A stretch of 64,000 nt of DNA, from NCBI RefSeq assembly GCF_023184515.1, contig NZ_JAAHBP010000003.1:930001-994000 (forward strand). The letters run 5' to 3'. Of this stretch, positions 1-8,771 are shown piece by piece. Numbering within the stretch: the stretch's first letter is position 1; every line of letters begins with the position of its first letter. The position numbers and the translations under genes were made by a program. The notes under the pieces are model-generated. The model was not told the origin of the DNA. It was given only the letters and a program-made list of their open reading frames with translations, and ran no database searches. Origin of the DNA: Streptomyces sp. D2-8 (GTDB lineage: Bacteria; Actinomycetota; Actinomycetes; Streptomycetales; Streptomycetaceae).

Positions 1-1
1 C

Positions 2-124
2 GCCGTCGAACTGCTGATGGAGCGGCTCGACCAGCCCGGCGCCCCCGCTCGGCACCACCTGCTGACACCCCCCATCTCGCTACGGGCCAGCACCGGGCCC
101 GCCTTCGGCCCCCCACAGCCCTGA
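2..124 (+). CDS. LacI-family transcriptional regulator, C-terminal end (5' partial)
   Basis: The window opens inside this gene; only the last 40 residues are present. They read as the typical end of a LacI/GalR sugar-binding domain: a helix (AVELLMERL), a short linker with a Pro, then a strand with LLTPPISLRAST, which is the usual L-P-x-L-x-x-R-x-S-T tail of the family. The gene ends 142 bases before a sugar ABC-importer lipoprotein on the same strand, the common place for a local LacI regulator of a CUT1 importer. The ligand is unknown, and the DNA-binding domain is outside the window. Confidence 0.7.
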   Translation, partial: AVELLMERLDQPGAPARHHLLTPPISLRASTGPAFGPPQP

Positions 125-266
125 CCCCCCGCCCCCGCCCTTCTCTTCCTCCTTCTTCCTCCATCTTCGAGCACGCCCTGCTCCGCACCGCCTCCCTCCG
201 GCGTGCCCGCTTCCCCCACATCGCCCCTGCCACGGCACCCCTGTGCCAAGAACGAAGGAACCCGCG

Positions 267-1508
267 ATGCACAGCTCCTCCAGACGGCGCCTCGCCGCAG
301 TGGCCCTGTCGACCGTCCTCGCCGCCGCCGGCACCGCCTGCTCCTCCGGCTCGGGCAGCAGCGACACCAAGGGCGCGGACAGCGGCACCTACACCCTCTG
401 GGACCCCTACCCGCAGTTCGCCAAGGGCTCGGCATGGGTGAAGCTGCTGGACGCCTGCGGCAGCAAGGCCGGCGTGAAGGTCAAGCGGACCGGCTTCGAC
501 ACCAGCGACCTCGCCAACAAGACGCTGCTCGCCGCCCAGCAGGGCAACTCCCCGGACGTCCTCATCGTCGACAACCCCGTGGTGTCGACCCTCGCCGAGG
601 CGGGCGTGCTCACCACGACCGAGGACAACAAGCTCGACACCTCCGCGGTGGACCCCAACCTCCTCGCGGCCGGCCAGTCGGGCGGCAAGACCTACGGCAC
701 CCCGATCGGCGCCAACACCCTCGCGCTCTACTACAACAAGAAGGTCCTGAAGGAGGCCGGCGTCGACATCGCCTCGGTCAAGGACTGGACGTCGCTGACC
801 GCAGCACTGGACAAGGTCCGGAAGGCGGACAAGAAGGGCATCACCTTCTCGGCGATCGGCACCGAGGAGGGCAGCTTCCAGTTCCTGCCGTGGTTCTGGG
901 GCTCCGGCGCCGCACTGACCGATCTCGACTCGCCCGCGGCCGTCTCCGCGCTGTCCCTGTGGAAGGGCTGGCTGGAGAAGGGCTACGCCCCCAACTCCGT
1001 GCTCAACAACACCCAGACCACCAGCTGGCAGGAGTTCGCGAGCGGCGACTACGCCTTCGCCGAGAACGGCACCTGGCAGCTCGCGGCCGCCAAGAAGGCC
1101 GGCTTCGACTTCGGCGTCCTGCCCATACCGTCCTCCGACGGTGGCAACGCCGCGGCCCCGACGGGCGGCGAGTTCGTCACCGCCCCCGTCCAGAGCGACA
1201 CCGCCCGCTACGCCACCACGCGCAAGCTCACCACCTGCCTGACCAGCACGACGAACCTGTACGACACCGACACCACCCTCTCCTACGTCGCCCCCACCGA
1301 CGAGGTCCGGAAGAAGCAGGTGGCTGCCGACCCCGCACTCCAGCCGTGGGTCGACGCGGTCAAGACGGCCAAGGGCCGCACCAGCGACGACCTGGGCACC
1401 CAGTACCCCAAGATCTCCGAGCAGTTGTGGAAGGCCGTGCAGTCCGCGCTCAGCGGGTCCAAGTCGCCCGAGGACGCGCTGACCTCCGCGCAGGCCGCGG
1501 TCAAGTGA
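267..1508 (+). CDS. ABC sugar transporter substrate-binding lipoprotein
   Basis: 413-residue extracellular binding lipoprotein of a CUT1-type sugar importer. The N-terminus has a positively charged start (HSSSRRR), a hydrophobic stretch and a lipobox-like AGTAC followed by a Ser/Gly-rich tether, so Cys at about residue 22 should be lipidated. The mature part has the extracellular solute-binding family 1 layout, with TLWDPYPQF near the start and a run like GNSPDVLIVDNPVVSTLAEAGVL. ATG 267 is preferred because AAGGAA sits about 7 bases upstream; an in-frame GTG at 243 lacks a comparable site. The two permease genes follow at once, and no ATPase gene is present, as usual for Streptomyces importers that share MsiK. 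The sugar cannot be read from the sequence. Confidence 0.88.
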   Translation: MHSSSRRRLAAVALSTVLAAAGTACSSGSGSSDTKGADSGTYTLWDPYPQFAKGSAWVKLLDACGSKAGVKVKRTGFDTSDLANKTLLAAQQGNSPDVLIVDNPVVSTLAEAGVLTTTEDNKLDTSAVDPNLLAAGQSGGKTYGTPIGANTLALYYNKKVLKEAGVDIASVKDWTSLTAALDKVRKADKKGITFSAIGTEEGSFQFLPWFWGSGAALTDLDSPAAVSALSLWKGWLEKGYAPNSVLNNTQTTSWQEFASGDYAFAENGTWQLAAAKKAGFDFGVLPIPSSDGGNAAAPTGGEFVTAPVQSDTARYATTRKLTTCLTSTTNLYDTDTTLSYVAPTDEVRKKQVAADPALQPWVDAVKTAKGRTSDDLGTQYPKISEQLWKAVQSALSGSKSPEDALTSAQAAVK

Positions 1509-1518
1509 CGTGGGACCG

Positions 1519-2502
1519 ATGAAGCAGACGGTCCATCCGCCGGACCACCGGTCCGCGCGGGTCCGGAACGGGGCGGCCCACGCCGCCCCGCCCCCGCCTC
1601 GCACCACGAAACGCGGCCGGCCCGCCTCCCCGCAGTGGGCCGCCTGGGCCTTCCTCACCCCGGTGGCCCTCTACCTCGCCCTCTTCTACGCCTATCCGCT
1701 CTACCGCAACCTCGACCTGAGCCTGCGCAACTACACCGTGCGCTCCTTCGTCCAGGGCGACGCGCCGTTCACGGGCCTGCAGAACTACCAGAAGGTCTTC
1801 GACGATCCGGTCTTCGCCCCGGCCCTGCTCCACACCGTGCTGTTCACCGCCGTGTGCCTGGCCTTCCAGTACGCCATCGGCCTGGCCCTCGCGGTCTTCT
1901 TCAACCAGCACTTCCGGCTCTCGGCGACCCTGCGGGCCCTGTTCCTCGTCCCCTGGCTGCTGCCGCTGATCGTGTCGGCGTCGACCTGGTCGTGGATGCT
2001 CAACAGCGACTCCGGCATCGTCAACGCGGCGCTGCACGCCGTCGGTCTCGAGCCCGTCAACTGGCTGACGTCACCGTCCTGGTCGCTCACCTCGGTGATC
2101 ATCGCGAACATCTGGATCGGCGTCCCGTTCAACCTGGTCGTGCTCTACAGCGGCCTGCAGTCCATTCCCTCCGGCCTGTACGAGGCGGCCGCCCTCGACG
2201 GAGCGGGGGCCTGGCGCCGCTTCTGGAGCATCACCTTCCCGCTGCTGCGCCCGGTCTCCGCGATCACCCTGCTCCTCGGGCTGGTCTACACACTCAAGGT
2301 CTTCGACATCATCTGGATCATGACCAAGGGCGGCCCTGCGGACTCGTCCACGACCTTCGCCACCTGGTCCTACCAGCTCGGCTTCGGCAACCTGCTGCCC
2401 GCCTTCGGCCCGGGCGCGGCCGTCGGCAACCTGCTGGTGGTGGCCGCCCTGGTGTTCGGTCTGGTCTACATGAGGGTCCAGCGAAAGCAGGCGTTCTCAT
2501 GA
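1519..2502 (+). CDS. ABC sugar transporter permease (MalF-type)
   Basis: 327-residue inner-membrane permease with about six transmembrane segments, the first around AAWAFLTPVALYLALFYAYPL. The cytoplasmic EAA loop is clear (YEAAALDGAGAWRRFWSITFPLL), the site that contacts the shared ATPase. This is the MalF/UgpA-like partner of a CUT1 importer. ATG 1519 and GTG 1510 are both possible starts; 1519 gives the normal length. Its last codons overlap the next permease by ATGA, so the two are translationally coupled and probably equimolar. Confidence 0.88.
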   Translation: MKQTVHPPDHRSARVRNGAAHAAPPPPRTTKRGRPASPQWAAWAFLTPVALYLALFYAYPLYRNLDLSLRNYTVRSFVQGDAPFTGLQNYQKVFDDPVFAPALLHTVLFTAVCLAFQYAIGLALAVFFNQHFRLSATLRALFLVPWLLPLIVSASTWSWMLNSDSGIVNAALHAVGLEPVNWLTSPSWSLTSVIIANIWIGVPFNLVVLYSGLQSIPSGLYEAAALDGAGAWRRFWSITFPLLRPVSAITLLLGLVYTLKVFDIIWIMTKGGPADSSTTFATWSYQLGFGNLLPAFGPGAAVGNLLVVAALVFGLVYMRVQRKQAFS

Positions 2503-3314
2503 GGCGACGCACCTGGGGAAAGACGACCGTCGGCGTCCTGCTGACCGCGATCATGCTCTTCCCGGTCTACTGGATGCTGAACGTGTCCCTCACCCCCGAC
2601 CAGGACATGCGCAAGTCCCCGCCCGACCTGTTCCCCGTCCACGGCACCCTGGCCGGCTACCGCACCGTCCTCGACGAGCAGTTGCCCTACCTCGGCACCA
2701 GCCTGCTCATCGGCCTGGGCACCGTCGTCCTCACCGTGGCCCTGTCCGCCCCCGCCGGCTACGCCCTGGCCAAACTGCGCCCGCGCGGCGGGGGAGTGCT
2801 GAGCTTCCTCCTCCTCGCCGCGCAGATGATCCCCGGCATCATCATGGCGATGGGTTTCTACGCCATCTACCTCCAGCTCGGCCTGCTCCAGTCCGTCCCC
2901 GGCCTGATCGTCGCCGACTCCACCCTGGCCGTCCCGTTCGCGGTGCTCATCTTCACCGCCTTCATGTCCGGCATCCCCGGCGAACTGCTCCAGGCCGCCA
3001 GGACGGACGGAGCCGGCCCCTTGCGCACCTTCTGGTCGATCGTCCTGCCGATGAGTCGCAACGCCGTCGTCACCGTCTCGCTCTTCGCGTTCCTGTGGTC
3101 CTGGTCCGACTTCGTCTTCGCCAGCACCCTCGTCAACGGCGGGGCCCACGAGCCGATCACCCTCGGCATCTACCACTACATCGGCAACAACAACCAGGAG
3201 TGGAACGCCATCATGGCCACCGCCGTCGTGGCCTCGCTGCCCGCCGCGGTCATCCTCGTCCTGGCCCAGCGCTACGTCGCCGCCGGCGTGACGGCCGGCG
3301 CGGTCAAGGACTGA
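2499..3314 (+). CDS. ABC sugar transporter permease (MalG-type)
   Basis: 271-residue second permease of the CUT1 importer. It has a short basic N-terminus (MRRRTWGK), a first membrane helix and an EAA-like loop near LLQAARTDGAGPLRTFWSIVLPM. The start codon overlaps the stop of the preceding permease (ATGA), which fixes the start. It ends with a basic loop after QRYVAAGVTAGAVKD, the usual MalG-type tail. A glycosidase gene starts 34 bases downstream, suggesting that the imported oligosaccharide is cut inside the cell by the product of the same operon. Confidence 0.88.
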   Translation: MRRRTWGKTTVGVLLTAIMLFPVYWMLNVSLTPDQDMRKSPPDLFPVHGTLAGYRTVLDEQLPYLGTSLLIGLGTVVLTVALSAPAGYALAKLRPRGGGVLSFLLLAAQMIPGIIMAMGFYAIYLQLGLLQSVPGLIVADSTLAVPFAVLIFTAFMSGIPGELLQAARTDGAGPLRTFWSIVLPMSRNAVVTVSLFAFLWSWSDFVFASTLVNGGAHEPITLGIYHYIGNNNQEWNAIMATAVVASLPAAVILVLAQRYVAAGVTAGAVKD

Positions 3315-3348
3315 ACCCTCCCCCTGCTCGAGAAACGAGTGACACTTC

Positions 3349-5082
3349 ATGACCGCCGACCGCTCCGGCCCGGCCTTCTCCGTCCAGGACATCCCCTTCA
3401 GCACCCACGGATCCTGGTTCGGCATCTCGCCCGTGGTGGCGGAGAAGACGCACGCCGAGGATCTCCATCTCGTCTCCCACCAGAACGGCATGCACGCCGT
3501 CCTGCGCCTGATGCCCCTGGACCCGGTGACGGGCGACCGGGCCGAGACCCGCGTGGAGGCGAGACCGGGCCTGCTCAGCTGGACCGGCGCGGCCGGGCGC
3601 GTCGACCTCGCCTACGAGTCGCCGGACACCGTGCGTCTGCGGGGGAGCGGCCTCGGGATCGCCGTACGGGCGGCCGCGCAGGTCCTGACGCCGTTCAGCG
3701 GCACGTACCTCTTCCACGACGCCGCCGCCGGCGCCCACGTGTTCACGTCCTACGAGACGGGACGCCGGTACCGCGTCACGGTGCTGTCCGGCACCGCCGG
3801 CACCGCCGGTGCCCAGTCGCTGGGCAGTGCCGAGCGCGCTCTCACCACGGTCGCGGAGGCGGGTGGGACCTGGGAGATCGCGATCGAGGAACTCGACGCC
3901 GCTCGCCCGCCGTACACGTCCGCGGCGGCCTTCGACGCGATCGTGGCATCCGCGCAACGCTCCTTCGGGGAGTTCGTGGACGCTGTTGCGCCCTGGCGCT
4001 CGTCCGCCACCCCGGCCGCCGAACTGGCCGCCTACGTCGTCTGGTCGGCCACCGTGAACCCCACCGGTCTGGTCACCCGGCCCGCGGTGCTGATGTCCAA
4101 GCACTGGATGGACAAGGTGTGGAGCTGGGACCACTGCTTCAACGCCCTTGCCCTGGCGCCCGGATGCCCGGAACTGGCCCGGGACCAGTTCGCCCTGCCC
4201 TTCGACCATCAGGACGGCGGCGGCGCTCTGCCGGACTCGGTGACCCACTCCGAGGTCCTCTACAACTTCGTCAAACCGCCCATCCACGGCTGGGCCTTCG
4301 GCCATCTGCGCCGCCGCCTGCCGACGCCTCCCGGCCGGGCCGAGCTGGCCGAGGCGTACCGACGGCTGGAACGCTGGACGAACTTCTGGCTCACCGCCCG
4401 GCGCACCCCCGGCGCCGCCTTCCCCCACTACCAGCACGGCAACGACAGCGGCTGGGACAACGCCACCACCTTCGACCCCGAGCGGGTGGTCGAGACGGCC
4501 GACCTGTCCGCCTTCCTCATCCTCCAGCTCCGCGAACTCGCCGATCTCGCGACGGACTTGGACCGACCGGACGAGGCCGGCCGATGGACCCGAGCCGCCG
4601 AGGAGACCCAGGCGGCGTTGCTGGACCAGCTCTGGAGGGACGACCGGTTCGTCGCCCGGGGAGTCGGCACGGGTGACACCTGGAGCAGCGCCAGTCTCCT
4701 CGACCTGATGCCCATCGTGCTCGGCGAGCATCTGCCCGGCCACGTCGGCGGCGCCCTGGCCGACCACATCAAGGCCCACCTGACCCCGTACGGTCTCGCC
4801 ACCGAACTGCCCACCTCGCCCCACTACCTCGACGACGGCTACTGGCGCGGCCCCATCTGGGCCCCCGCCACCGTCCTCATCGAGGACGGCCTGCGCCGCG
4901 CCGGCCACCACCGCCTGGCGGACGACATCAGCACCCGCTTCCGCGCCCTGTGCGAAACCCACGGCTTCGCCGAGAACTTCGACGCCCTCACCGGAACGGG
5001 CCTGCGCGACCGTGCCTACACCTGGACCGCCAGCAGCTACCTCCTCCTCGCGGAGGCGCATGCGCACCGAGCCGACGACTGA
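3349..5082 (+). CDS. GH63/MGH1-like (alpha/alpha)6 glycoside hydrolase
   Basis: 577-residue protein without a signal peptide, so cytoplasmic. Residues 1 to about 210 form a beta-rich N-terminal domain. Residues about 220 to 575 are an (alpha/alpha)6 toroid with motifs of the GH63/trehalase-like clan: KVWSWDHCF, LPDSVTHSEV, NDSGWDNATTFDP, and a late DDGYWRGPIWAP. The NDSGWD and RGPIW blocks normally line the active site. It follows the importer permeases by 34 bases and is probably the last gene of that operon, hydrolysing the imported oligosaccharide. The exact linkage specificity (alpha-glucoside, alpha-mannoside or another) cannot be assigned. Confidence 0.75.
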   Translation: MTADRSGPAFSVQDIPFSTHGSWFGISPVVAEKTHAEDLHLVSHQNGMHAVLRLMPLDPVTGDRAETRVEARPGLLSWTGAAGRVDLAYESPDTVRLRGSGLGIAVRAAAQVLTPFSGTYLFHDAAAGAHVFTSYETGRRYRVTVLSGTAGTAGAQSLGSAERALTTVAEAGGTWEIAIEELDAARPPYTSAAAFDAIVASAQRSFGEFVDAVAPWRSSATPAAELAAYVVWSATVNPTGLVTRPAVLMSKHWMDKVWSWDHCFNALALAPGCPELARDQFALPFDHQDGGGALPDSVTHSEVLYNFVKPPIHGWAFGHLRRRLPTPPGRAELAEAYRRLERWTNFWLTARRTPGAAFPHYQHGNDSGWDNATTFDPERVVETADLSAFLILQLRELADLATDLDRPDEAGRWTRAAEETQAALLDQLWRDDRFVARGVGTGDTWSSASLLDLMPIVLGEHLPGHVGGALADHIKAHLTPYGLATELPTSPHYLDDGYWRGPIWAPATVLIEDGLRRAGHHRLADDISTRFRALCETHGFAENFDALTGTGLRDRAYTWTASSYLLLAEAHAHRADD

Positions 5083-5108
5083 CCGGACGTGCGTCCCGGC
5101 GGCAGCGG

Positions 5109-5400
5109 TCACGACCGGGCGAGACGCACGACCTGGTCGTGGAGGCGGTGCACGTGGTCCTCGGACTCCGGCTTCATCAGGACGCTGCGCAGGATGCGTG
5201 CGCCGTCGGCGTCGGCGGTGACCTTCGGGTGGCGTGTCGTGAAGGCGTCGCGGCCGGCCTTGAGGGTGCTCAGGAACACCGGATCGGGGCCCGTCATCCC
5301 GTCGGCCAGGATGCGCGCCGATGCCGCGTCGACGGCGGTGAGGGTGGCGGGCTCCACCGCGGGAAAGTAGCCGACGATATCCAACTCGGGCTGCTGGTAG
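5109..5400 (-). pseudogene. PLP-dependent decarboxylase, C-terminal remnant
   Basis: About 97 codons, open from YQQPELDIVGYFPA to the stop at 5109. The pattern (DIVGYFPA, then AASARIL, a segment ending FTTRHP, and a final ILRSVLMKPESEDHV) matches my recollection of the C-terminal domain of actinobacterial pyridoxal-dependent decarboxylase/aminotransferase proteins. The PLP-lysine domain is absent, so it cannot be functional. The reading frame joins directly, one frame off, to an MMPL transporter fragment at about 5400, so the piece is the tail end left by a deletion. The family assignment is from memory of motifs and is moderate. Confidence 0.5.
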
Positions 5401-6648
5401 CGGGCCGTTGAAGCCCGGTCCGAACCCGTCCGCGATCCTGTCGTAGGCCTGACGGTTCGTCGAGGACGTGGGCAGGTTGCCGTCGTCGGACGCGCCCAGA
5501 CGCAGGGAGAGCGTCGGCAGGGCGAGCGCCGCGAGCACCACGAGACCGATCAGACCCAGCGCCTTGGGCCGCGCCTGGACTCGCTCGGCCCAACGGCCCC
5601 ACATCCCCGTGCCGTCCGCCGTCGCCGCTCCGTGTCCGGCCGGGGCGCGACGCCCGGCGCGGCCGAGGATCCTCGTCCCGATCATGCCGAGCAGTGCCGG
5701 CAGCAGGGTGATGGCGGCCAGCACCGTCAGCACGACGGTGATCGCCGCGCCGATCGCCATGCCGTTGATGATGCCGACGTTCAAGGTGAGCATGCCCAGC
5801 AGCGCGACGACGACGGTCAGCCCGGCGAACACCACGGTCCGGCCGGAGGTGTTGAGGGCCTTGGCCGTCGACTCGGCCACGCTCATGCCCGCCATCAGGT
5901 TGGCGCGGTGCCGGTTGACGATGAACAGCGCGTAGTCGATGCCCACGCCCAGACCGATCAGCGAACCGAGGGTCAGTGTCGTGTCGGAGAGCGTGACGGC
6001 ATGGCTGAGCAGCATCACCGCGACCGCGGAGGTGCCGACGCCGGCGATGGCCGTGATGATGGGCAGCGCCGCCACCCAGACCGCCCGGAAGACGAACAGC
6101 AGCACGATGAAGGCCAGGACGATGCCCATGGCGTCGGCGACCGCGTTCGGCTCGGGATTGACGGTGAACGCCTGCCCGTTGAGCGCGATGTGCAGACTCC
6201 CCGACTCCGGAGCCGTCGCGAGGTCCTTCACGTGGTCGATCCGGGCGTCGTCGGCACCGTCGTCGAACGCGACCGTGGCGTAGGCCGTCCTGCCGTCCTC
6301 GCTGACCTGGGCCCGGCCGGCGGGCGTGTAGGGGTCGGTCACCGAGGTGACGCCCGGCGCGTCGGCGATGCGCTCCAGGGCTCCGGTCATCGCCCGCTCG
6401 GCCGCACCGTCGGTGACCTTGCCGTCGCCCACCTGCCAGACGACCCGGCCGCTCTTGCCGGCCGCGCTGTTCGCGCCCTTCTGCAGCAGCGCCGTCGCCC
6501 TGGCCGAGTCGGTGTCCTGTGACAGCGGGCTGTTGCCGAAGCTGCTGCCGGCCGCGCCGACCGCCCCGCCCAGGGCGATCAGCAGGCCCACCCAGGCCAG
6601 GACGACAGCGAGCCGGTGCCGGTGGCACCAGCGGGCGAGAGGGGACAT
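5401..6648 (-). pseudogene. MMPL-family transporter, N-terminal half only
   Basis: About 416 codons match the first half of an MMPL/RND-type membrane pump: a first helix (CHRHRLAVVLAWVGLLIALG), an extracytoplasmic domain, a helix bundle with GLGVGIDYALFIVNRHR (the conserved GxxxDY signature) and a later helix near residue 360. The family-typical FGPGFNGP at the start of the second external domain is reached, and the sequence then departs abruptly into a decarboxylase tail. Intact members have roughly 700 residues or more. In its own frame the reading continues antisense through the upstream glycosidase, which is an artefact. Start ATG 6648 (MSPLARW) follows GGAAAGG. Probably non-functional. 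Confidence 0.75.
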
Positions 6649-6733
6649 CGACGAGCCTTTCCAGAGGAGCACGGGCCGGAATCCCGGCGTACCGCCACGC
6701 CCGCACTCCGCAGGTCTCTCGTCGTTGGCCGTT

Positions 6734-6781
6734 CGCGGACACTTGCCTCTACTGCGATCGCAGTAGAGGCAAGTGTCCGCG
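6734..6781. repeat. 48-bp perfect palindrome (operator or terminator)
   Basis: Both 24-base arms match exactly with no loop, centred on GCGATCGC. It lies 12 bases beyond the stop of the PL11 lyase and about 85 bases upstream of the MMPL start, both on the minus strand. It could terminate the lyase transcript, be a regulator operator for the pump (MMPL pumps are often under TetR control), or both. There is no T-tract. Confidence 0.75.
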
Positions 6782-6793
6782 GCTCAGGGCGGG

Positions 6794-8695
6794 TCAGGGT
6801 GTGTAGACCGTCGGCCGGGGTGCCGTCGGCATGGCGTTGCCGATGAAGAAGCTCGGGTGCGGGGGCTGGTTGTAGGCGGTGTTCTGCCAGGCCAGGGCCG
6901 TGCGGTACTGGGTGTCGTGGAGCAGCGTGGTGATCTTGGTGTTGGTCTGGTGCGGGGTCGAGTAGATCCTCAGCGCCCGGTTGTCGCCGGTGCGCCAGAC
7001 GACCTCCTCGCGCCAGTCGCCGAGGATGTCGCCGGACAGGACCGGCGTGGACTTGGTGCCGTTGTTGGAGGCGACGCCGGAGCCGGTGAGCAGGCGGGTG
7101 TCGCCGGAGGTGCCGTACTTGTCGATGCGGGTGCCGTCGAGGAGCTCGCGGACGGGGTCGCCGTCCCACCAGGACAGGAAGTTGATGCTGGAGGGCTCCC
7201 GGCCCAGGGAGGCGCCGGTGGCCGAGCGCAGGGTGGTGTCGGCGGCGGACCACGCCTCCGCGCCCGCGCTGCCGGCATAGACGTCGGCGGCGACGCCACG
7301 TCCGTTGTCGGAGCCCGACGCCGTCTGCCACAGCCTCGCACCCGTGCGGGCGTCGGCCATCCAGGAGCCGGGCTTGCTGGAGTCCTCCGAGACCTTGAAG
7401 TACTCCAGGCCCGGACGGGACGGGTTGAGGTCGCCGACGTGGCCGGCGTCGCCGTGGCCCAGCCTGGTGGTCCACAGGCCGTTGCCGTTGTCGTCGACGG
7501 TCATCGCGCCGTAGACGATCTCGTCCTTGCCGTCGGCGTCGACGTCGGCGACGGACAGGCTGTGGTTGCCCTGGCCGTCGTAGCCCTTGCCGCTGTTGGT
7601 GGAGGAGTTGGTGTCGAAGGTCCAGCGGCGGGTGAAGGTGCCGTTCCGCCAGTCCCAGGCGGCGATCACCGTGCGGGTGTAGTAGCCACGCGCCATGATC
7701 AGGGAGGGGCGGGCGCCGTCGAGGTAGGCGGTGCCGGCGAGGAAGCGGTCGACGCGGTTGCCGTAGTTGTCGCCCCAGGAGGAGACGTTGCCGCGGCCCG
7801 GGACGTAGTCGACGCTCTGCATCGCCTTACCGGTCTGGCCGTTGAACATCGTCAGGTACTCGGGACCGGACAGGACGTAGCCGCTGGAGTTGCGGTGGTC
7901 GGCGGAGGAGCTGCCGATGACCGCGCCGGTGCCGTCGCGGGTGCCGTCGGCGGTCTTCATGGCGACCTCGGCCTTGCCGTCGCCGTCGTAGTCGTAGACC
8001 TGGAACTGCGTGTAGTGGGCGCCGGAGCGGATGTTGCGGCCCAGGTCGATACGCCACAGCCGGGTGCCGTCGAGCTTGATGCCGTCGACGATGGTGTTGC
8101 CGGTGTAGCCGGACTGGGAGTTGTCCTTGGCGTTGGTGGGCTGCCACTTCAGGACGAGGTCCAGGGCGCCGTCTCCGTCGAGGTCGCCGACCGAGGCGTC
8201 GTTGGCGTCGTAGGTGTAGGCCGAGTTGCCCGGGGCGGTGCCGCCCGCGGGCGGGGAGATCGGCACGTCCTTGTAGCCCGTGCGGAACTGGACGGCGGGC
8301 GCCGACGCCGCCTGTTCGGTGCCGTTGACCACCGCGTGCACCGTGTAGTCGGCCGAGGCCGCGCCGCCCGCGTCGAGGTAGTTCGTCGAGGCGGTGACGG
8401 GCGAGGAGTTGAGTCTGGTGCCGCCGCGGTAGACGTTGAACGACACGTCGTTCGGATCGGTCGCCAGCCACCGCCATGACACCAGGTTTCCGCTGCCGGT
8501 GTGCACGCTGGTCAGTCCGCGGTCGAGCTTCTCGACCTGCCGGGCGGTCGCCGCGTGCGCGGTCTGTGGCAGTGCGACGAGTGCGGAGACGGCCAGTGCG
8601 GCGGCGGAGACACAGCCGACGAACCGGCTGCCTGGACGGTGGGGTGATCGCCACGGTCGTGGCGCGGTGCGGGGACGCCGGTGCGAGTCGGTCAC
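6794..8695 (-). CDS. Rhamnogalacturonan lyase, PL11 family
   Basis: 633-residue secreted lyase that should cleave the rhamnose-galacturonic acid backbone of rhamnogalacturonan I by beta-elimination. A signal peptide covers about the first 48 residues (Arg-rich start, hydrophobic core, TAHA cleavage). An N-terminal FN3-like strand domain (VEKLDRGLTSVHTG, VSFNVYRGG) leads into an eight-bladed propeller with repeated DLDGDGALDLVLKW, DYDGDGKAEVAMK and VDADGKDEIVYG calcium-binding loops, as in YesW/YesX. The GTG at 8695 is chosen because GGAGG lies just upstream; an upstream ATG falls inside the operator. It is divergent from the GH53 remnant and sits among other pectin genes. Confidence 0.9.
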   Translation of the reverse strand: MTDSHRRPRTAPRPWRSPHRPGSRFVGCVSAAALAVSALVALPQTAHAATARQVEKLDRGLTSVHTGSGNLVSWRWLATDPNDVSFNVYRGGTRLNSSPVTASTNYLDAGGAASADYTVHAVVNGTEQAASAPAVQFRTGYKDVPISPPAGGTAPGNSAYTYDANDASVGDLDGDGALDLVLKWQPTNAKDNSQSGYTGNTIVDGIKLDGTRLWRIDLGRNIRSGAHYTQFQVYDYDGDGKAEVAMKTADGTRDGTGAVIGSSSADHRNSSGYVLSGPEYLTMFNGQTGKAMQSVDYVPGRGNVSSWGDNYGNRVDRFLAGTAYLDGARPSLIMARGYYTRTVIAAWDWRNGTFTRRWTFDTNSSTNSGKGYDGQGNHSLSVADVDADGKDEIVYGAMTVDDNGNGLWTTRLGHGDAGHVGDLNPSRPGLEYFKVSEDSSKPGSWMADARTGARLWQTASGSDNGRGVAADVYAGSAGAEAWSAADTTLRSATGASLGREPSSINFLSWWDGDPVRELLDGTRIDKYGTSGDTRLLTGSGVASNNGTKSTPVLSGDILGDWREEVVWRTGDNRALRIYSTPHQTNTKITTLLHDTQYRTALAWQNTAYNQPPHPSFFIGNAMPTAPRPTVYTP

Positions 8696-8718
8696 GGTGA
8701 CCTCCGGGGCGTGGGGGT

Positions 8719-8734
8719 ATGGGAACGCTCCCAT
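8719..8734. promoter_or_regulatory. LacI-type operator in front of PL11 lyase
   Basis: ATGGGAACGCTCCCAT is a near-perfect 16-bp palindrome with the central CG typical of LacI/CcpA-class operators. It lies 24 bases before the lyase start and just downstream of its predicted -10 box, a position that would block transcription. The 12-base core GAACGCTCCCAT recurs at 9019-9030. Confidence 0.65.
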
Positions 8735-8742
8735 GAGGAGGG

Positions 8743-8771
8743 AGCGTAAGAACGAGCTGATGCCTCGTCAA
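8743..8771 (-). promoter_or_regulatory. Sigma-70-like promoter of PL11 lyase
   Basis: On the minus strand TTGACG (8771-8766) is followed after 17 bases by TACGCT (8748-8743). The LacI-type operator begins 9 bases further on. The spacing is ideal for a housekeeping sigma factor (HrdB). Confidence 0.5.

Noticed and set aside
3304..5400. Continuation of the MMPL frame to over 1100 codons
   Set aside because: After 5400 it runs antisense through the well-supported GH63-like gene, and its amino-acid composition (Gly/Val/Arg/Glu) is that of a shadow frame.
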